This document shows positions 18,074 to 27,094 of a DNA stretch of 64,000 bases, one piece after another (the first letter of the stretch is position 1; the number at the start of each line of letters is the position of its first letter). The stretch lies in contig SBGP01000106.1 in assembly GCA_006226595.1 (NCBI GenBank), positions 219,163-283,162 of the forward strand, given 5' to 3'. A model generated the notes under the pieces. It was not told where the DNA came from. It made no database searches and saw only the letters and a list, made by a program, of their open reading frames with translations. Origin of the DNA: Deltaproteobacteria bacterium. GTDB taxonomy: Bacteria; Myxococcota_A; UBA796; GCA-2862545. A program made the translations under genes and the position numbers.

Positions 18074-18251
18074 GGTCGTCTCCGGGGCTCAGAGGTCGTG
18101 CGTGAAGGCTCCCCCTAATCCGGCGGCAGGGGCAGTGGGCGCACGATTCGGTGACCGAGGGACGGAGCGCGGATCGGCGTGTGCCGCCCGCGCGATGCGC
18201 GGTCCGGTGGGGCTCGGGGGGCGCGGCCTGGACGGCGAGCCCCTGCCCCGA

Positions 18252-19145
18252 TCACCGCCCTGCAATCGGGCTCAGCACCATGCGGTCCGGCGCGCCGCCC
18301 TCACACTCCGAAGCGGGCCAGCACGCTGCGAGATCGAGCACGAGGTCGTCTCCGCTCACGCTCATGTCGAACTGCAGCTGCATCGCGGGCGGTCCGGCTT
18401 GCGAGCCGGCGATGTACAGGCGGAGCGCTCCCTCCTCTTCTTCGACCAGCGCGTCGAGCACGGTGACCTCGGTGCTCTCGAGCTGGGTGCAGTCCACGTC
18501 GAGGTAGCGCGACTCGGTCAGCGTCTCGGTGAGCAGGTAGCGCTCGTCGATCGCGAGCTCGAAGGTGAACGCGTTGCCGCCGTCGCACGCACCGGCGGGT
18601 ACGGTCTGGGACCCGAAGGTGGCCGACGCCAGCGCCCAGCGCCCCACGCTCAGGCCGGCGGGCTCGGGAATGCGGGCGAGGGTCATGCTCGAGGGACCGT
18701 CCTCGCCCCCGGTGTGGCGAGGGTCGTCGCCCTGTGCGGTGAGCGACAGGGTGTCGCCGTCGAGGTGGGGCGCGAACACCAGCGTGTCGCCGGTGTCGAG
18801 CAGCCACATGCCATCGCTGGCCACCGTGAATGGAAACTCGGGGGCGTCGAGGTCTCCGTCGGGCGTCTCGTCGATCAGCGCAGCGATGCGGATCGAGAGC
18901 TGTCCCGTCTGGGCGTCGGTCATCGACACGACGATGTCGCCGGCCACACCGGGGTTTCCGCCGCGGGTGAGGCCGCCGCCGTCCCAGCTCTCCACCGCCA
19001 TGAATCGCCAGCGTCCCTCCACGCCCTCCGCGGTGACGGGTTCGCCGGTATCGGTTCCGCTGTCGGACGACACCTCGTCCACGGTTCCATCCGGTGAACC
19101 GGTGCAAGCGAGGACGAAGGCCAGGGGGAGAAGTCGAAGAGTCAT
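18252..19145 (-). CDS. Small beta-rich lipoprotein
   Basis: 297-residue predicted lipoprotein: signal peptide MTLRLLPLAFVLAC followed by an acidic Ser/Asp/Thr linker with a short DTGTDTG-like run (SSDSGTDTGEP). Two repeats of a lipocalin-like pattern are visible: VEGRWRFMAVESWDGGG...SIRI...LVFAP and VGRWALASATFGSQTVPAG...FTFELAIDERYLLTETL, so it may contain two calycin-type barrels. The ligand is unknown. GGAGG lies eight bases before the ATG. It is alone between acnB and the dab operon. Confidence 0.65.
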   Translation of the reverse strand: MTLRLLPLAFVLACTGSPDGTVDEVSSDSGTDTGEPVTAEGVEGRWRFMAVESWDGGGLTRGGNPGVAGDIVVSMTDAQTGQLSIRIAALIDETPDGDLDAPEFPFTVASDGMWLLDTGDTLVFAPHLDGDTLSLTAQGDDPRHTGGEDGPSSMTLARIPEPAGLSVGRWALASATFGSQTVPAGACDGGNAFTFELAIDERYLLTETLTESRYLDVDCTQLESTEVTVLDALVEEEEGALRLYIAGSQAGPPAMQLQFDMSVSGDDLVLDLAACWPASECEGGAPDRMVLSPIAGR

Positions 19146-19326
19146 GGGCACCTCCGCACCTGAGACCAGCGAGGCCGCACCGCCATTCGCCGATCGCAGC
19201 GGTCTTCGACGGCTTGCCGCACACTTGCCATGATATCGAAACAGTGCCGAATTTTTTGGGGTGTTGTTGCGGGTTCCGGCACGAATGGGCGAAGGGTCTC
19301 CGTCGTCGTCCACGGAAGGCCCGGGC

Positions 19327-20160
19327 TCACGGATTGCAGAACACGCACCGCCCCGGGTCCGCCAACCTCGTCGCCTCCAGCCGGTCCACGGTCTGGGCGC
19401 ATCGCACGCAGGCCAGGCGCTGCCCCTTGGGCTCGTGCGTCGGCAGGCCGCATCCCGCGCAGCGAAGGCCCGGAATGGGTGCGGTCACGCCGAAGCCCGG
19501 TGCCCCGCACGCGGGACACGCGGTACTCAGCCGCAGGGCCAGGTCCCGCGCGGCTTCGCCGATCCGCGCCATGCGCATCGGGTGGCGGTGTGCGCGAAGG
19601 TCCTGCTCGACGTGTACCGCGCCAGTCTCGGAGAGCGCCCGGGCCTCGCGGTAGGCCACGACGAGCCCGCCCAGGGTGCCGCGGTCCTTGAGCACGGGAT
19701 GCCCGTCGTCGCGCTCGGGGCGCAGCACCAGCCCATACGTCGGAAAGTCGACATCCGCGGCGAAGGCGAGCAGCTCGTCCTCGCGGCGCACGATCGCGTG
19801 CGCGTGTCGAGACGGGCCGCTGGAATGGCCCACCACCTCGATGCCGAGCCTCGCGTCGACGAGCACCACGAGCTCCCGGTTCCACGCCCCCAGTCCCAGC
19901 GGATCCGGAGTGAACGCGCCCTCGCTGGCGAGGCCCACGTCGCGTCCCGAGGCGCGCATGCCCGCGAGCGACTTCGCCCGTGCCGCCTCGAGCTGGTCGC
20001 CGGCACGCGGCACGTCGCGGGTGAACGTCCCGAAGGCATCGGTGTCGACGCCGTCCGCGACCTCGAGCGCGATGCCCAGCTCGGCGAGGACCGGGCCGAT
20101 CACGCGCTCCTTGCCGTGCATCGTGGCCAGCGCGACGCGGCGCCCGGCGTAGGGGCTCAT
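19327..20160 (-). CDS. DUF6671-like protein with C-terminal zinc ribbons
   Basis: 277-residue cytoplasmic protein. The N-terminal 170 residues contain motifs ATMHGKERVIGPVLAELG, DTDAFGTFTRDVPR and VGLASEGAFTPDP, which I associate with the DUF6671 family. The last 70 residues have four CxxC pairs (CPACG, CAGCG, CVRCA, CVFCN), probably two zinc ribbons. Its ATG overlaps the dabA stop (ATGA), so it is the third gene of a coupled dabB-dabA-DUF6671 operon. No biochemical role is known to me. Tight coupling suggests a part in assembling, metallating or controlling the zinc-dependent DabA subunit, but this is inference. Confidence 0.6.
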   Translation of the reverse strand: MSPYAGRRVALATMHGKERVIGPVLAELGIALEVADGVDTDAFGTFTRDVPRAGDQLEAARAKSLAGMRASGRDVGLASEGAFTPDPLGLGAWNRELVVLVDARLGIEVVGHSSGPSRHAHAIVRREDELLAFAADVDFPTYGLVLRPERDDGHPVLKDRGTLGGLVVAYREARALSETGAVHVEQDLRAHRHPMRMARIGEAARDLALRLSTACPACGAPGFGVTAPIPGLRCAGCGLPTHEPKGQRLACVRCAQTVDRLEATRLADPGRCVFCNP

Positions 20161-22547
20161 GCCTTCAGGCGCTCGCAGCGGCCGGTGAGCGGGTCGAGCA
20201 CGAACAGGTGCAGCCACTCGTGCGCGACCAGCCGCCGTACGGTCTCGTGGCGGGCGACCAGCGTGGCGACCCGGTCGCGAGGGGCCTCGACGAACACGCC
20301 GAGTCGCAGCGGCTCGTGGACGAAGCGCTCACCGTCGTGCAGGGACTGGAGCGCGAGTCCGGTGCGCAGGTCGCCGCCGGTGCCCTCGAGCACGCCGATG
20401 CCGCCGCCGACCACGTTGTGGAGCACCTTGTTGCCGCTGCCGAACCGCAGGTTGTCCGTGGTGGAGGCGTAGTACTGGAGGTTGATCCAGTGGGTGACCA
20501 CCATCGGCGCGGTGAGGATGCCCTCGAGCACCGCGCCGTCGACGTCCTCATCCCAGCGATACTCGTGGAGGAAGGCTCGACCCTCGAGGTCCAGGCCCTG
20601 CGTGCGGCTGCGCGGCGCGACCACGAAGGCCGCGTTGCCGGCGAGTCCCCACTCGGGTCGCACCTGTGACCAGTCCCTCGCCCTCGCCTCGAACGCTTCC
20701 TTGTGACTGCTCTGACCCGCGCGCGAGGCCCGCTCTCGGCGGGTGCGCTCGCTCGCGCCGTCCAGCCACCGACGGAGCGTCGCCAGATCCTCGCGGTGTG
20801 TGACCGGTGCCTCGTCGAGGTCGAAGAGCGTCACCTCCTCGGTGGTCGTGTCGTGGAGCGCCGGAACGAACCACGTCGACGCGGGAATGGCGATGCCTCG
20901 CGCATGGAGGGCCTCGCGTACCGCGGTCTCGTTGAGCAGCGCACACACCGCTCTGGCGTTCACTTCGCCGCTCTGGCCGCAACATGCGCCGCAGTCCAGT
21001 CCCGACGCATGGGGGTTGTTCACGCTGCGGCTGCCGTGCCCGACGAGCGCCACCAGCCGCGCAAAGCCCCGCGTCAGGCTCATGTTCCGCAGGATGCCCG
21101 CGGCGAGGTCCGCCCGCTGCGCTACCGACAGGGGCTCGCCGTCGACGGTCTCGGTCAGCCGCGGCTTGCGCAGCCGGTGCGCGCTCTCCGAGAGGCCGGC
21201 GCGGTGCGGGTCGGCGAATGGCCGCGTGAGACCGAGCGCGTCCGAGAGCAGCTTCGGACCGTAGAGAAGGCCCACCGCCTCGACGAAGGAGAAGCCCGAC
21301 AGCGCCGCGTAGCGAAAGCCCTTCCACGCCGCGCTCAGCCGGAGTCGCTGCTGCCGCGCGGCCGCCGTCTCGCCAGGCAGCCCGGTGTCCGTGACCCTCA
21401 GCTGTGGACGCAGAAGACCGGGAAGCTGCGCGATGCCCCGGGTCGCCCCGATGGCGCGGTACTCAGCCGGCAGCCCGAAGAAGCCCGCGAAGCCGAGGGT
21501 GTGGACCTGCCCGCTCTCAGCCTCCAGCGCGCGTCGGAGCACCTCGGAGCGCACGTCGATGCAGAAGGCGGCCTGCACGCGGGTCTCGACCTCGACGGGA
21601 GGAGCGGCCTGCTCCAGCGAGCGGGCGAGGGCCCGGTGATAGCCGCGCTCGAAGGCGTCCTGGAGAACCCAGTCCACGACCTGCTGCTCGGCGACCTGGT
21701 CGCTGATGGTGGGCCACTGGCGCACTGCGCGTTCCCAGGCCTGGGCCAGCCGCTCGGCGGCCGACGACCACAGCACCCACTCCCAGGCGAGTCGCGCCGC
21801 GAGCAGCTCGATCAGGCTGTCGTCGTCGCTGCCCTCCAGCCGGGCGCTGAACCGGCGGAACGCGCACCACGAGGCCCAGCCGAGGATGTCCTGTAGCAGC
21901 GCGACCAGGTAGGCCTCGCGCTGGTCCGGTGGCACGCCGAGGGCGTCCAGGGCGAGGGGGAACACGTCGTTCGCGGCGATCGGCAGCTGCGTCACCGCGG
22001 GCAGAGGCATACCGAGGAGCAGCGGCGCGCTGGGATCCGCGACCAGGCGCGCTCGCCACGCGCCGTAGAAGCCCTGGGCACGCGCGGGTCGCAGCAGGGC
22101 CTGGCCACGGTCGAACCAGGCGGCACAGTGCCGCGACAGGTCCTCGCGCACGACCTGGGAGGGACTCAGCTCGCCGGCCGGATCGGCCTGCGCGTCGAGC
22201 AGATCCGTGATCCGCGCCCGGCGCGGGAGCTGGGGGTCGACGGCCGCTTCCAGCGCCTCGAGCACGCGCTCGCGCGGGAGGCCAGCCCCCAGCGTGGCCA
22301 GGGCGATGTCGAGGTCCTCCTCGTCGAAGCGACCCTCGGTCCATCGCTCGCGGTACCAGGCCCTGGGCATCGTCAGCCGGGCGCCGCTCAGCGCACCGAC
22401 CTCCGCGGAGGCCGTCGGCATCGGGCGATCCACAAAGCCCCACAGCGGATTCACCGCGATGAAGCGGTCCAGGGGCCACACGGGCGCGATCCGGTCGCAC
22501 ACCTGGTCGAGCACGTCGTGGAGGTCGGGTGAGGCGGTGCCGTGCAT
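20157..22547 (-). CDS. dabA: Inorganic carbon uptake subunit DabA (DUF2309)
   Basis: Cytoplasmic carbonic-anhydrase-like subunit of the two-part DAB pump, which with membrane partner DabB is thought to drive one-way CO2 hydration to bicarbonate using the ion gradient. 796 residues. The zinc-site residues known from DabA2 of Halothiobacillus are conserved: Cys329 and Asp331 (FCIDVRSE), His504 (LVGHGSR) and Cys519 (GLDCGACCG), with His-to-Cys spacing of 15 as in that protein. The ATG at 22547 has GGAG upstream and overlaps the dabB stop (TGATG); the dabA stop overlaps the DUF6671 start. A proposed role in a heterotroph is bicarbonate supply for anaplerosis at low CO2. Confidence 0.93.
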   Translation of the reverse strand: MHGTASPDLHDVLDQVCDRIAPVWPLDRFIAVNPLWGFVDRPMPTASAEVGALSGARLTMPRAWYRERWTEGRFDEEDLDIALATLGAGLPRERVLEALEAAVDPQLPRRARITDLLDAQADPAGELSPSQVVREDLSRHCAAWFDRGQALLRPARAQGFYGAWRARLVADPSAPLLLGMPLPAVTQLPIAANDVFPLALDALGVPPDQREAYLVALLQDILGWASWCAFRRFSARLEGSDDDSLIELLAARLAWEWVLWSSAAERLAQAWERAVRQWPTISDQVAEQQVVDWVLQDAFERGYHRALARSLEQAAPPVEVETRVQAAFCIDVRSEVLRRALEAESGQVHTLGFAGFFGLPAEYRAIGATRGIAQLPGLLRPQLRVTDTGLPGETAAARQQRLRLSAAWKGFRYAALSGFSFVEAVGLLYGPKLLSDALGLTRPFADPHRAGLSESAHRLRKPRLTETVDGEPLSVAQRADLAAGILRNMSLTRGFARLVALVGHGSRSVNNPHASGLDCGACCGQSGEVNARAVCALLNETAVREALHARGIAIPASTWFVPALHDTTTEEVTLFDLDEAPVTHREDLATLRRWLDGASERTRRERASRAGQSSHKEAFEARARDWSQVRPEWGLAGNAAFVVAPRSRTQGLDLEGRAFLHEYRWDEDVDGAVLEGILTAPMVVTHWINLQYYASTTDNLRFGSGNKVLHNVVGGGIGVLEGTGGDLRTGLALQSLHDGERFVHEPLRLGVFVEAPRDRVATLVARHETVRRLVAHEWLHLFVLDPLTGRCERLKA

Positions 22548-24049
22548 CAGTTCTCCGTGGCAGAGGGACGGCGAGGGGAGGGCCACAGCTGGCGGGTGAG
22601 CCGGGTGACCAGCGGGTCGAGGTACAGGCCCGCCGCGAGGCGCGGGTAGAGCGCACGGGTCAGCGCGCTCTCGGGGGCTCCGTGCATCCACGCCTGGAGC
22701 GCGAAGCCGCTCGCGAAGCCGACGATGACGATGCCGACGCGCACAGCGTCGGTGTGGCCCGGAGGCAGCATGGCCGCGAACACCGCGTGCCAGCCGAAGT
22801 ACAGGGTGGCCACCGAGAGACCGGCGAGTGCGGAGAGTCCGAACACGCGCCGGCCGCCGAGCAGGAGCGGGGCGAGCGCGAGGCTCAGGACGGTCGACAG
22901 CGACCACAGGGCGGGCTCCTCCACGGGGTTGGCGCCGAAGGCCCAGCCCACGGCGGTCACGCCGAGCACCGCGAGTCCGGCGGCGCCGAGCCAGCTGCCG
23001 ACCGTCGCCCCGCCGCTTTCCTTCGCGAGGCCCAGGGCACGGGCCTGGTCCACGGTGCTCCCGGAGGACAGGAAGGCGTGGGCCTTGTACAGCGAGTGGC
23101 CGAGCAGGTGCAGCAGAGCCAGCGGCCACGCGCCCAGCCCGCACTGCATGAGCATGAAGCCCATCTGCGCCATGGTCGACCACGCGAGCATGGCCTTGAT
23201 CGTGGTCTGGGTGGTCATCACCAGGCCCGCGACCACCGCGGTGGTCGTGCCGACGGCGACGAGCAGGGTCTGCGCGGCCGGCGCCTCCGCGAACAGGAAG
23301 GCCATGCGCAGGAGCACGAAGCCGCCGATGTTGACGATGCCCGCATGCAGCAGGGCCGAGACCGGGGTGGGGGCCTCCATCACCCGGGCGAGCCAGCCGT
23401 GGAACGGCAGCTGCGCACTCTTGAGGATGACGCAGCCGGCGACGAGCACCGCGGCGAGCTGAAGCAGGGGGCCGGGGTCGGCGTCTCCGAGCGCAACCGC
23501 GGCGCCGGCGAGCGACAGCGTGTGCAGTTCCTGCCACACCAGCCACAGCGCGCCGAGGAACAGCGCGTCCGCGGTCCGGCTGACCACGAACTTCATGTGC
23601 GCGGCGACGTGGGCGGCGGGCCGATCGAAGTGCACCAGCAGCTGGTGCAGGCACAGGCTCGACGCGGTCCACGCGACGGCGATGACGAGCAGGTGGTCGG
23701 CGATCACCAGGGTCGACACCGCGGCGAGCGTCGCGGACAGCCAGCGGCTGTAGCGCACCAGGTGGGGGTCGCCGTCGAGGTAGCTCGTGGAGAAGCGGGT
23801 GATCACGAGGGCGACGAGGTGCACCAGCGCCATCATCGCGACGGTGAGCCCATCGACGCGCAGGGGAGGCGCGAGGACCGAGCCGCCGAGCGCGACCGCC
23901 CCGGCCAGGGCCAGGGTCGCGAAGAACGACCAGGTCGCGGCGACGCTCGGGCCGCGCAGGGGGCGGTGGGAAGAGGGGAACAGGGCGGCGAGCGCGTAGA
24001 CCAGCGGAGTCGACGCGGCGCCGAACAGCAGGACGGAGTGGGGTGTCAT
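22547..24049 (-). CDS. dabB: Inorganic carbon uptake membrane subunit DabB (NuoL-like)
   Basis: 500-residue integral membrane protein of the proton-antiporter (NuoL/MrpA, PF00361) family, with about 12-14 hydrophobic helices. It carries the conserved lysine/histidine helix motifs ILKSAQLPFHGWLARVMEAP, PTPVSALLHAG and GHSLYKAHAFL. It forms the ion-conducting half of the DAB pump with DabA, whose gene overlaps its stop codon. It is not a respiratory complex I subunit: no other nuo genes are nearby and the dabA partner is adjacent. It diverges from a LysR regulator gene with a short AT-rich control region between them. Confidence 0.92.
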   Translation of the reverse strand: MTPHSVLLFGAASTPLVYALAALFPSSHRPLRGPSVAATWSFFATLALAGAVALGGSVLAPPLRVDGLTVAMMALVHLVALVITRFSTSYLDGDPHLVRYSRWLSATLAAVSTLVIADHLLVIAVAWTASSLCLHQLLVHFDRPAAHVAAHMKFVVSRTADALFLGALWLVWQELHTLSLAGAAVALGDADPGPLLQLAAVLVAGCVILKSAQLPFHGWLARVMEAPTPVSALLHAGIVNIGGFVLLRMAFLFAEAPAAQTLLVAVGTTTAVVAGLVMTTQTTIKAMLAWSTMAQMGFMLMQCGLGAWPLALLHLLGHSLYKAHAFLSSGSTVDQARALGLAKESGGATVGSWLGAAGLAVLGVTAVGWAFGANPVEEPALWSLSTVLSLALAPLLLGGRRVFGLSALAGLSVATLYFGWHAVFAAMLPPGHTDAVRVGIVIVGFASGFALQAWMHGAPESALTRALYPRLAAGLYLDPLVTRLTRQLWPSPRRPSATEN

Positions 24050-24101
24050 GCCGCCCGTCTATGTCTGACGAGAGTTCATGAAAAATTCAATAAATGTGGC
24101 T

Positions 24102-24126
24102 AATCGTTCGTTCATGCAGAACGATT
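24102..24126. promoter_or_regulatory. LysR-type operator at the dab control region
   Basis: A perfect inverted repeat, AATCGTTC (24102-24109) and GAACGATT (24119-24126) with nine bases between, containing the LysR consensus T-N11-A (TTC-N9-GAA). It lies in the AT-rich gap between dabB and the LysR gene and spans the likely ATG (24114) of that gene. The regulator probably binds here to control itself and the dab operon. Confidence 0.75.
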
Positions 24127-25022
24127 TTCCGTCGACCCAGCTCAACTTCCACCACCTTCGCTACTTCTGGCTCGTGGCGCGTGAGGGGCACCTGACCCGG
24201 ACCGCGCGTGCGCTGCGGGTGAGCCAGTCGGCACTGTCGACGCAGATCCGCGAGCTCGAGTCGCAGCTCGGCGAGCCCCTGTTCGACCGGGTCGGACGCA
24301 GCCTCGAGCTCACCGAGGCCGGTCGCATCGCCTTCGCCTATGCCGAGGAGATCTTCACCTCCGGGAGGCTGCTGCTCGCCGCGCTCCAGGGAGGGCGGGA
24401 CCACGATGACGTGCTTCGCATCGGGGCGATGGCCACGCTGTCGCGCAACTTCCAGGACTCCTTCCTGCGGCCGCTGTTCGCGGACGGCGTGCGCATGCGG
24501 CTGGTCTCGGGCACCTTCGAGCACCTGCTCGCGCGGCTCGAGGCCCACGAGCTGGACCTGGTGCTCTCGAACCAGCCGGTCAGAGGCGAGGCGGCATCGA
24601 ACTTCGTGTGTCGCCGCCTGGCGCGCCAGCCGGTGAGTCTGGTCGGTCCGCCGCACGAGCGTCGCCGCCGCTTCCCCGACGACATCGAGGGCGTGCCGCT
24701 CATCGTGCCGACCCCCGACAGCGAGCTGCGCACCGCCTTCGACACCGTGTGCGCGCAGCTCGGTGTCGTGCCCGAGGTCTACGCCGAGGTCGACGACATG
24801 GCGCTGCTACGCCTGCTCGCCCGCGACACGGGCGCGCTCGCGCTCATCCCGTCCGTCGTCGTCCGCGACGAGCTCCAGGCTGGCCTGCTCCAGGAACACG
24901 CGGTGATTCCCGGCCTGCACGAGGTGTTCTACGCGATCGACGTGCGCCGCCGCTTCCCGCATCCGCGCCTCGAGCCGCTGCTCGCGCGGACCGAGGCCGA
25001 CATCCTCGCGATGGAGGGCTAG
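24114..25022 (+). CDS. LysR-family regulator (NhaR-like), divergent from dabBA
   Basis: 302-residue DNA-binding regulator. The N-terminal winged helix is classic (LNFHHLRYFWLVAREGHLTR, then VSQSALSTQIRELESQLGEP) and closest to the NhaR-like LysR group. The C-terminal substrate-binding domain is complete. LysR proteins bind T-N11-A sites near divergent promoters, and such a site overlaps the start. It is placed back-to-back with dabB, so regulation of inorganic-carbon uptake is the likeliest job. An upstream ATG at 24078 would add 12 residues unlike the family, and would put the operator inside the gene; I prefer 24114, though neither has a clear ribosome site. Confidence 0.85.
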   Translation: MQNDFPSTQLNFHHLRYFWLVAREGHLTRTARALRVSQSALSTQIRELESQLGEPLFDRVGRSLELTEAGRIAFAYAEEIFTSGRLLLAALQGGRDHDDVLRIGAMATLSRNFQDSFLRPLFADGVRMRLVSGTFEHLLARLEAHELDLVLSNQPVRGEAASNFVCRRLARQPVSLVGPPHERRRRFPDDIEGVPLIVPTPDSELRTAFDTVCAQLGVVPEVYAEVDDMALLRLLARDTGALALIPSVVVRDELQAGLLQEHAVIPGLHEVFYAIDVRRRFPHPRLEPLLARTEADILAMEG

Positions 25023-25028
25023 CCGTGG

Positions 25029-25622
25029 CTACGGCTGGAACTCGAAGCTGAGCCCGAGCCGGGTGTACGGCGAGTGCAGGACGTTCGCGTCCTGGAACAG
25101 CTGCAGCATCACCGCGCGATGCCGCCCGTGGGCCGAGGGGAGGTACACGCCCGTGCCGAGGGCGATGCCGCCAGAGAACGGCGGCAGGTCCTCGTTGTCG
25201 AAGGGCGCGAACGGCGACATCCGATAGCCGACTTCGTCGCCGTCTCCGGCGCCGGAGCGCACGCTCTCGTTCACCAGCCCCACGAGCCCGAACTCGAAGG
25301 CCCACGGGCGCTTCTTGCGCTGGCGGATGGACCGCACGCCCACCTCGAACATCCACTTGCCGAGGCCGTAGTGCAGGTTGGTCGCGCCGTGGATCTCGTG
25401 CTGAAGTGCGAGCAGCAGCTGCCGCTTGTCGGGGGAGCCATAGGTGAGCTGGACGCCGTACATCCACCGCGTGTAGGGAAACCAGCCGGCCTGGGGTTGG
25501 ATCGCCCAGTTGAGTGTGGGGCCCGCGCGAAGCGCGATCACCGGCCGTGGCGAGGTGGCCTCGGGGTGTGCCGCCACCGGCGTCGACAGCAGCAGCAGGC
25601 CAGCAAGCGCGAGCCACTTCAT
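25029..25622 (-). CDS. Exported beta-barrel-like protein
   Basis: 197-residue protein with a signal peptide (MKWLALAGLLLLSTPVAAHP). The mature part alternates aromatic and polar residues in strands of about ten (WFPYTRWMYGVQLTYG, LHYGLGKWMFEVGVRS, WAFEFGLVGLV, YTRLGLSFEFQP) and ends in Phe-x-Pro, typical of a small outer-membrane barrel. GGAGGA precedes the ATG, which overlaps the stop of the upstream lipoprotein gene (ATGA). Last gene of a coupled trio; function unknown. Confidence 0.65.
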   Translation of the reverse strand: MKWLALAGLLLLSTPVAAHPEATSPRPVIALRAGPTLNWAIQPQAGWFPYTRWMYGVQLTYGSPDKRQLLLALQHEIHGATNLHYGLGKWMFEVGVRSIRQRKKRPWAFEFGLVGLVNESVRSGAGDGDEVGYRMSPFAPFDNEDLPPFSGGIALGTGVYLPSAHGRHRAVMLQLFQDANVLHSPYTRLGLSFEFQP

Positions 25623-26380
25623 GACTCCTCCATCGTGAACGGGGTCGAGAGGTAGCAGTGCTCGTCTGCGTTCTCGCGGGCGACCTCGCGGCGTCCCTCG
25701 TGCGAGGACGGCCGAAAGTGAAAGTCCGTGTGGGCGAGGGTGGACTGCTCGGCCGATTCCGTCTGTTGCAGGCGCTCGATGTAGAAGGAGCGGCTCTCTT
25801 CGGTACCGGGGAGGGCCAGGCCGGACTCGGGGAACACGGCAACCGCGAGGCGCTCACGCGCCGGGTTGTACAGGGGCAGGAAGTCCACGTACACGTGATG
25901 CGCGAAGTGCAGCTCGACGGCTTCGCGAGGTGGTGGGGGCGGCTTGCACGGGCTCTCGGAGGGCTCGCGCTCGCCGTAGGTGAGGGTGTATCGGCCAGAC
26001 AGCGTGGACGTCTTCGGGTCCAGTCGCCATCCCTGCACGCGGTGGTCGACCACGCACGCGGGTCCCAGGTCCGGGCGCGCCATACGCAGCCGCCCGTTGG
26101 TGATCACGCCGCGGTCGGTCTCCCAGCGGAGGTCGCCGAGCTCGTCGACGAGGGCGTCCTCCTCCCGAGTGAGCGGGATGCGCGTGTCGAGCGCCGGAAG
26201 CCAAGCCTCCAGACCCTCGTCCCCTTCGGTGATCCGCACGAGCAGCACGTCGTTGTCGACGGCCCGGTCGAACGGACATCCCTCGGTGGGCGTGTCCTCC
26301 TGGAGCTCCCGGGCGACCACCCACTCGCCGTCCACGGACGGGGCCTGGCAGCCGACCAACAGCAGCAGCGCCCACCTCAT
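25619..26380 (-). CDS. Lipoprotein, middle gene of outer-membrane trio
   Basis: 253-residue predicted lipoprotein: the short signal MRWALLLLVGC ends in the lipidated cysteine. The rest is mixed beta with GEWVVARELQEDTPTEGCP, a Pro-rich turn (CKPPPPPREAVELHFAHHVY) and three further cysteines that may form disulfides. Its start overlaps the stop of the upstream gene and its stop overlaps the start of the downstream gene (ATGA both times), so three proteins are made together: barrel, lipoprotein, barrel. That arrangement fits a small outer-membrane assembly. No family recognised. Confidence 0.65.
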   Translation of the reverse strand: MRWALLLLVGCQAPSVDGEWVVARELQEDTPTEGCPFDRAVDNDVLLVRITEGDEGLEAWLPALDTRIPLTREEDALVDELGDLRWETDRGVITNGRLRMARPDLGPACVVDHRVQGWRLDPKTSTLSGRYTLTYGEREPSESPCKPPPPPREAVELHFAHHVYVDFLPLYNPARERLAVAVFPESGLALPGTEESRSFYIERLQQTESAEQSTLAHTDFHFRPSSHEGRREVARENADEHCYLSTPFTMEES

Positions 26381-26970
26381 CGGCTGAACTCGGCGACGAG
26401 CGCCAGGCGCTGGGCCCCAATTCGCAGGCCGTGGTACGCCTCGACCGCCAGTCCGCCGGTGAGGTGATCGGCGCGCCGCGCGACGCCCAGCGAGATCCGC
26501 GGCGCGATGTCGAGGCCTCCGCGTCGCCACGCTCGACGGCCGACGTACTCCTCGTGGCTGATCATCACCTCTCGCGTGACCCACGCGAAGCTGACGCCCG
26601 CCTGGGCTACGCCGGACCAGGGCCCGGAGCCGAGAGTGAGTCGGGCGGCCGGTGTCAGGGAGATGCGCTGCTGGTAGGTCGCGGTTCGACCGGGTCGGTC
26701 GTCCGGGATGCGGATCGAGCCCAGCGTGTCGAAGTGCAGCATGCCGACGGGCGAAACGCGGACGCTGTCACGACCCGTGGAGGGGCCGTGCACGCCGAGT
26801 CCGAGGGTTGGAAAGAAGCCGAGACCCCCGTGGTCGTTCATCGGGGTCGTGCCGGTGAGCCGAGCAAGTCCGCCGCCAAAGGTGGCCGCTGCCCGCCAGG
26901 TGGGCTCGTGGGCCTCGCACACCTGCGAGCCGAGTGTCGCCGCGACGAGCGCGATCAGGAGCTGACGCAT
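26377..26970 (-). CDS. Exported beta-barrel-like protein, first gene of trio
   Basis: 197-residue protein with a signal peptide (MRQLLIALVAATLGSQVCEAHE). The mature part has barrel-like strands separated by glycine-rich turns (AAATFGGGLARLTG, GLGFFPTLGLGVHG, WSGVAQAGVSFAWV, IAPRISLGVARR) and ends ALVAEFSR, less like a classical barrel end than its partner. AGGAGG lies five bases before the ATG. It starts the three-gene overlapping unit; its promoter would lie in the 124 bases upstream. Confidence 0.6.
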   Translation of the reverse strand: MRQLLIALVAATLGSQVCEAHEPTWRAAATFGGGLARLTGTTPMNDHGGLGFFPTLGLGVHGPSTGRDSVRVSPVGMLHFDTLGSIRIPDDRPGRTATYQQRISLTPAARLTLGSGPWSGVAQAGVSFAWVTREVMISHEEYVGRRAWRRGGLDIAPRISLGVARRADHLTGGLAVEAYHGLRIGAQRLALVAEFSR

Positions 26971-27094
26971 CGGGCCTCCTGATCCAATCTGGTGCAATGG
27001 CCATGCCACCGCGGACTCCCCGCCATGGCCGGATCGCGGGCGGCGACCGCGCGTGCTGGCACAGGCCGAGCGTGGGGAAATGCACAGTTCCCGC

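Noticed and set aside
15785..18118. 777-residue open frame antisense to acnB
   Set aside because: It is the mirror of a clear aconitase gene; its composition (Leu-Glu-Val-Asp-His repeats) is typical shadow coding.
22547..24049. NADH dehydrogenase subunit 5 (NuoL)
   Set aside because: The antiporter fold is shared, but the gene overlaps dabA and no other complex I genes are adjacent, so DabB is the better name.
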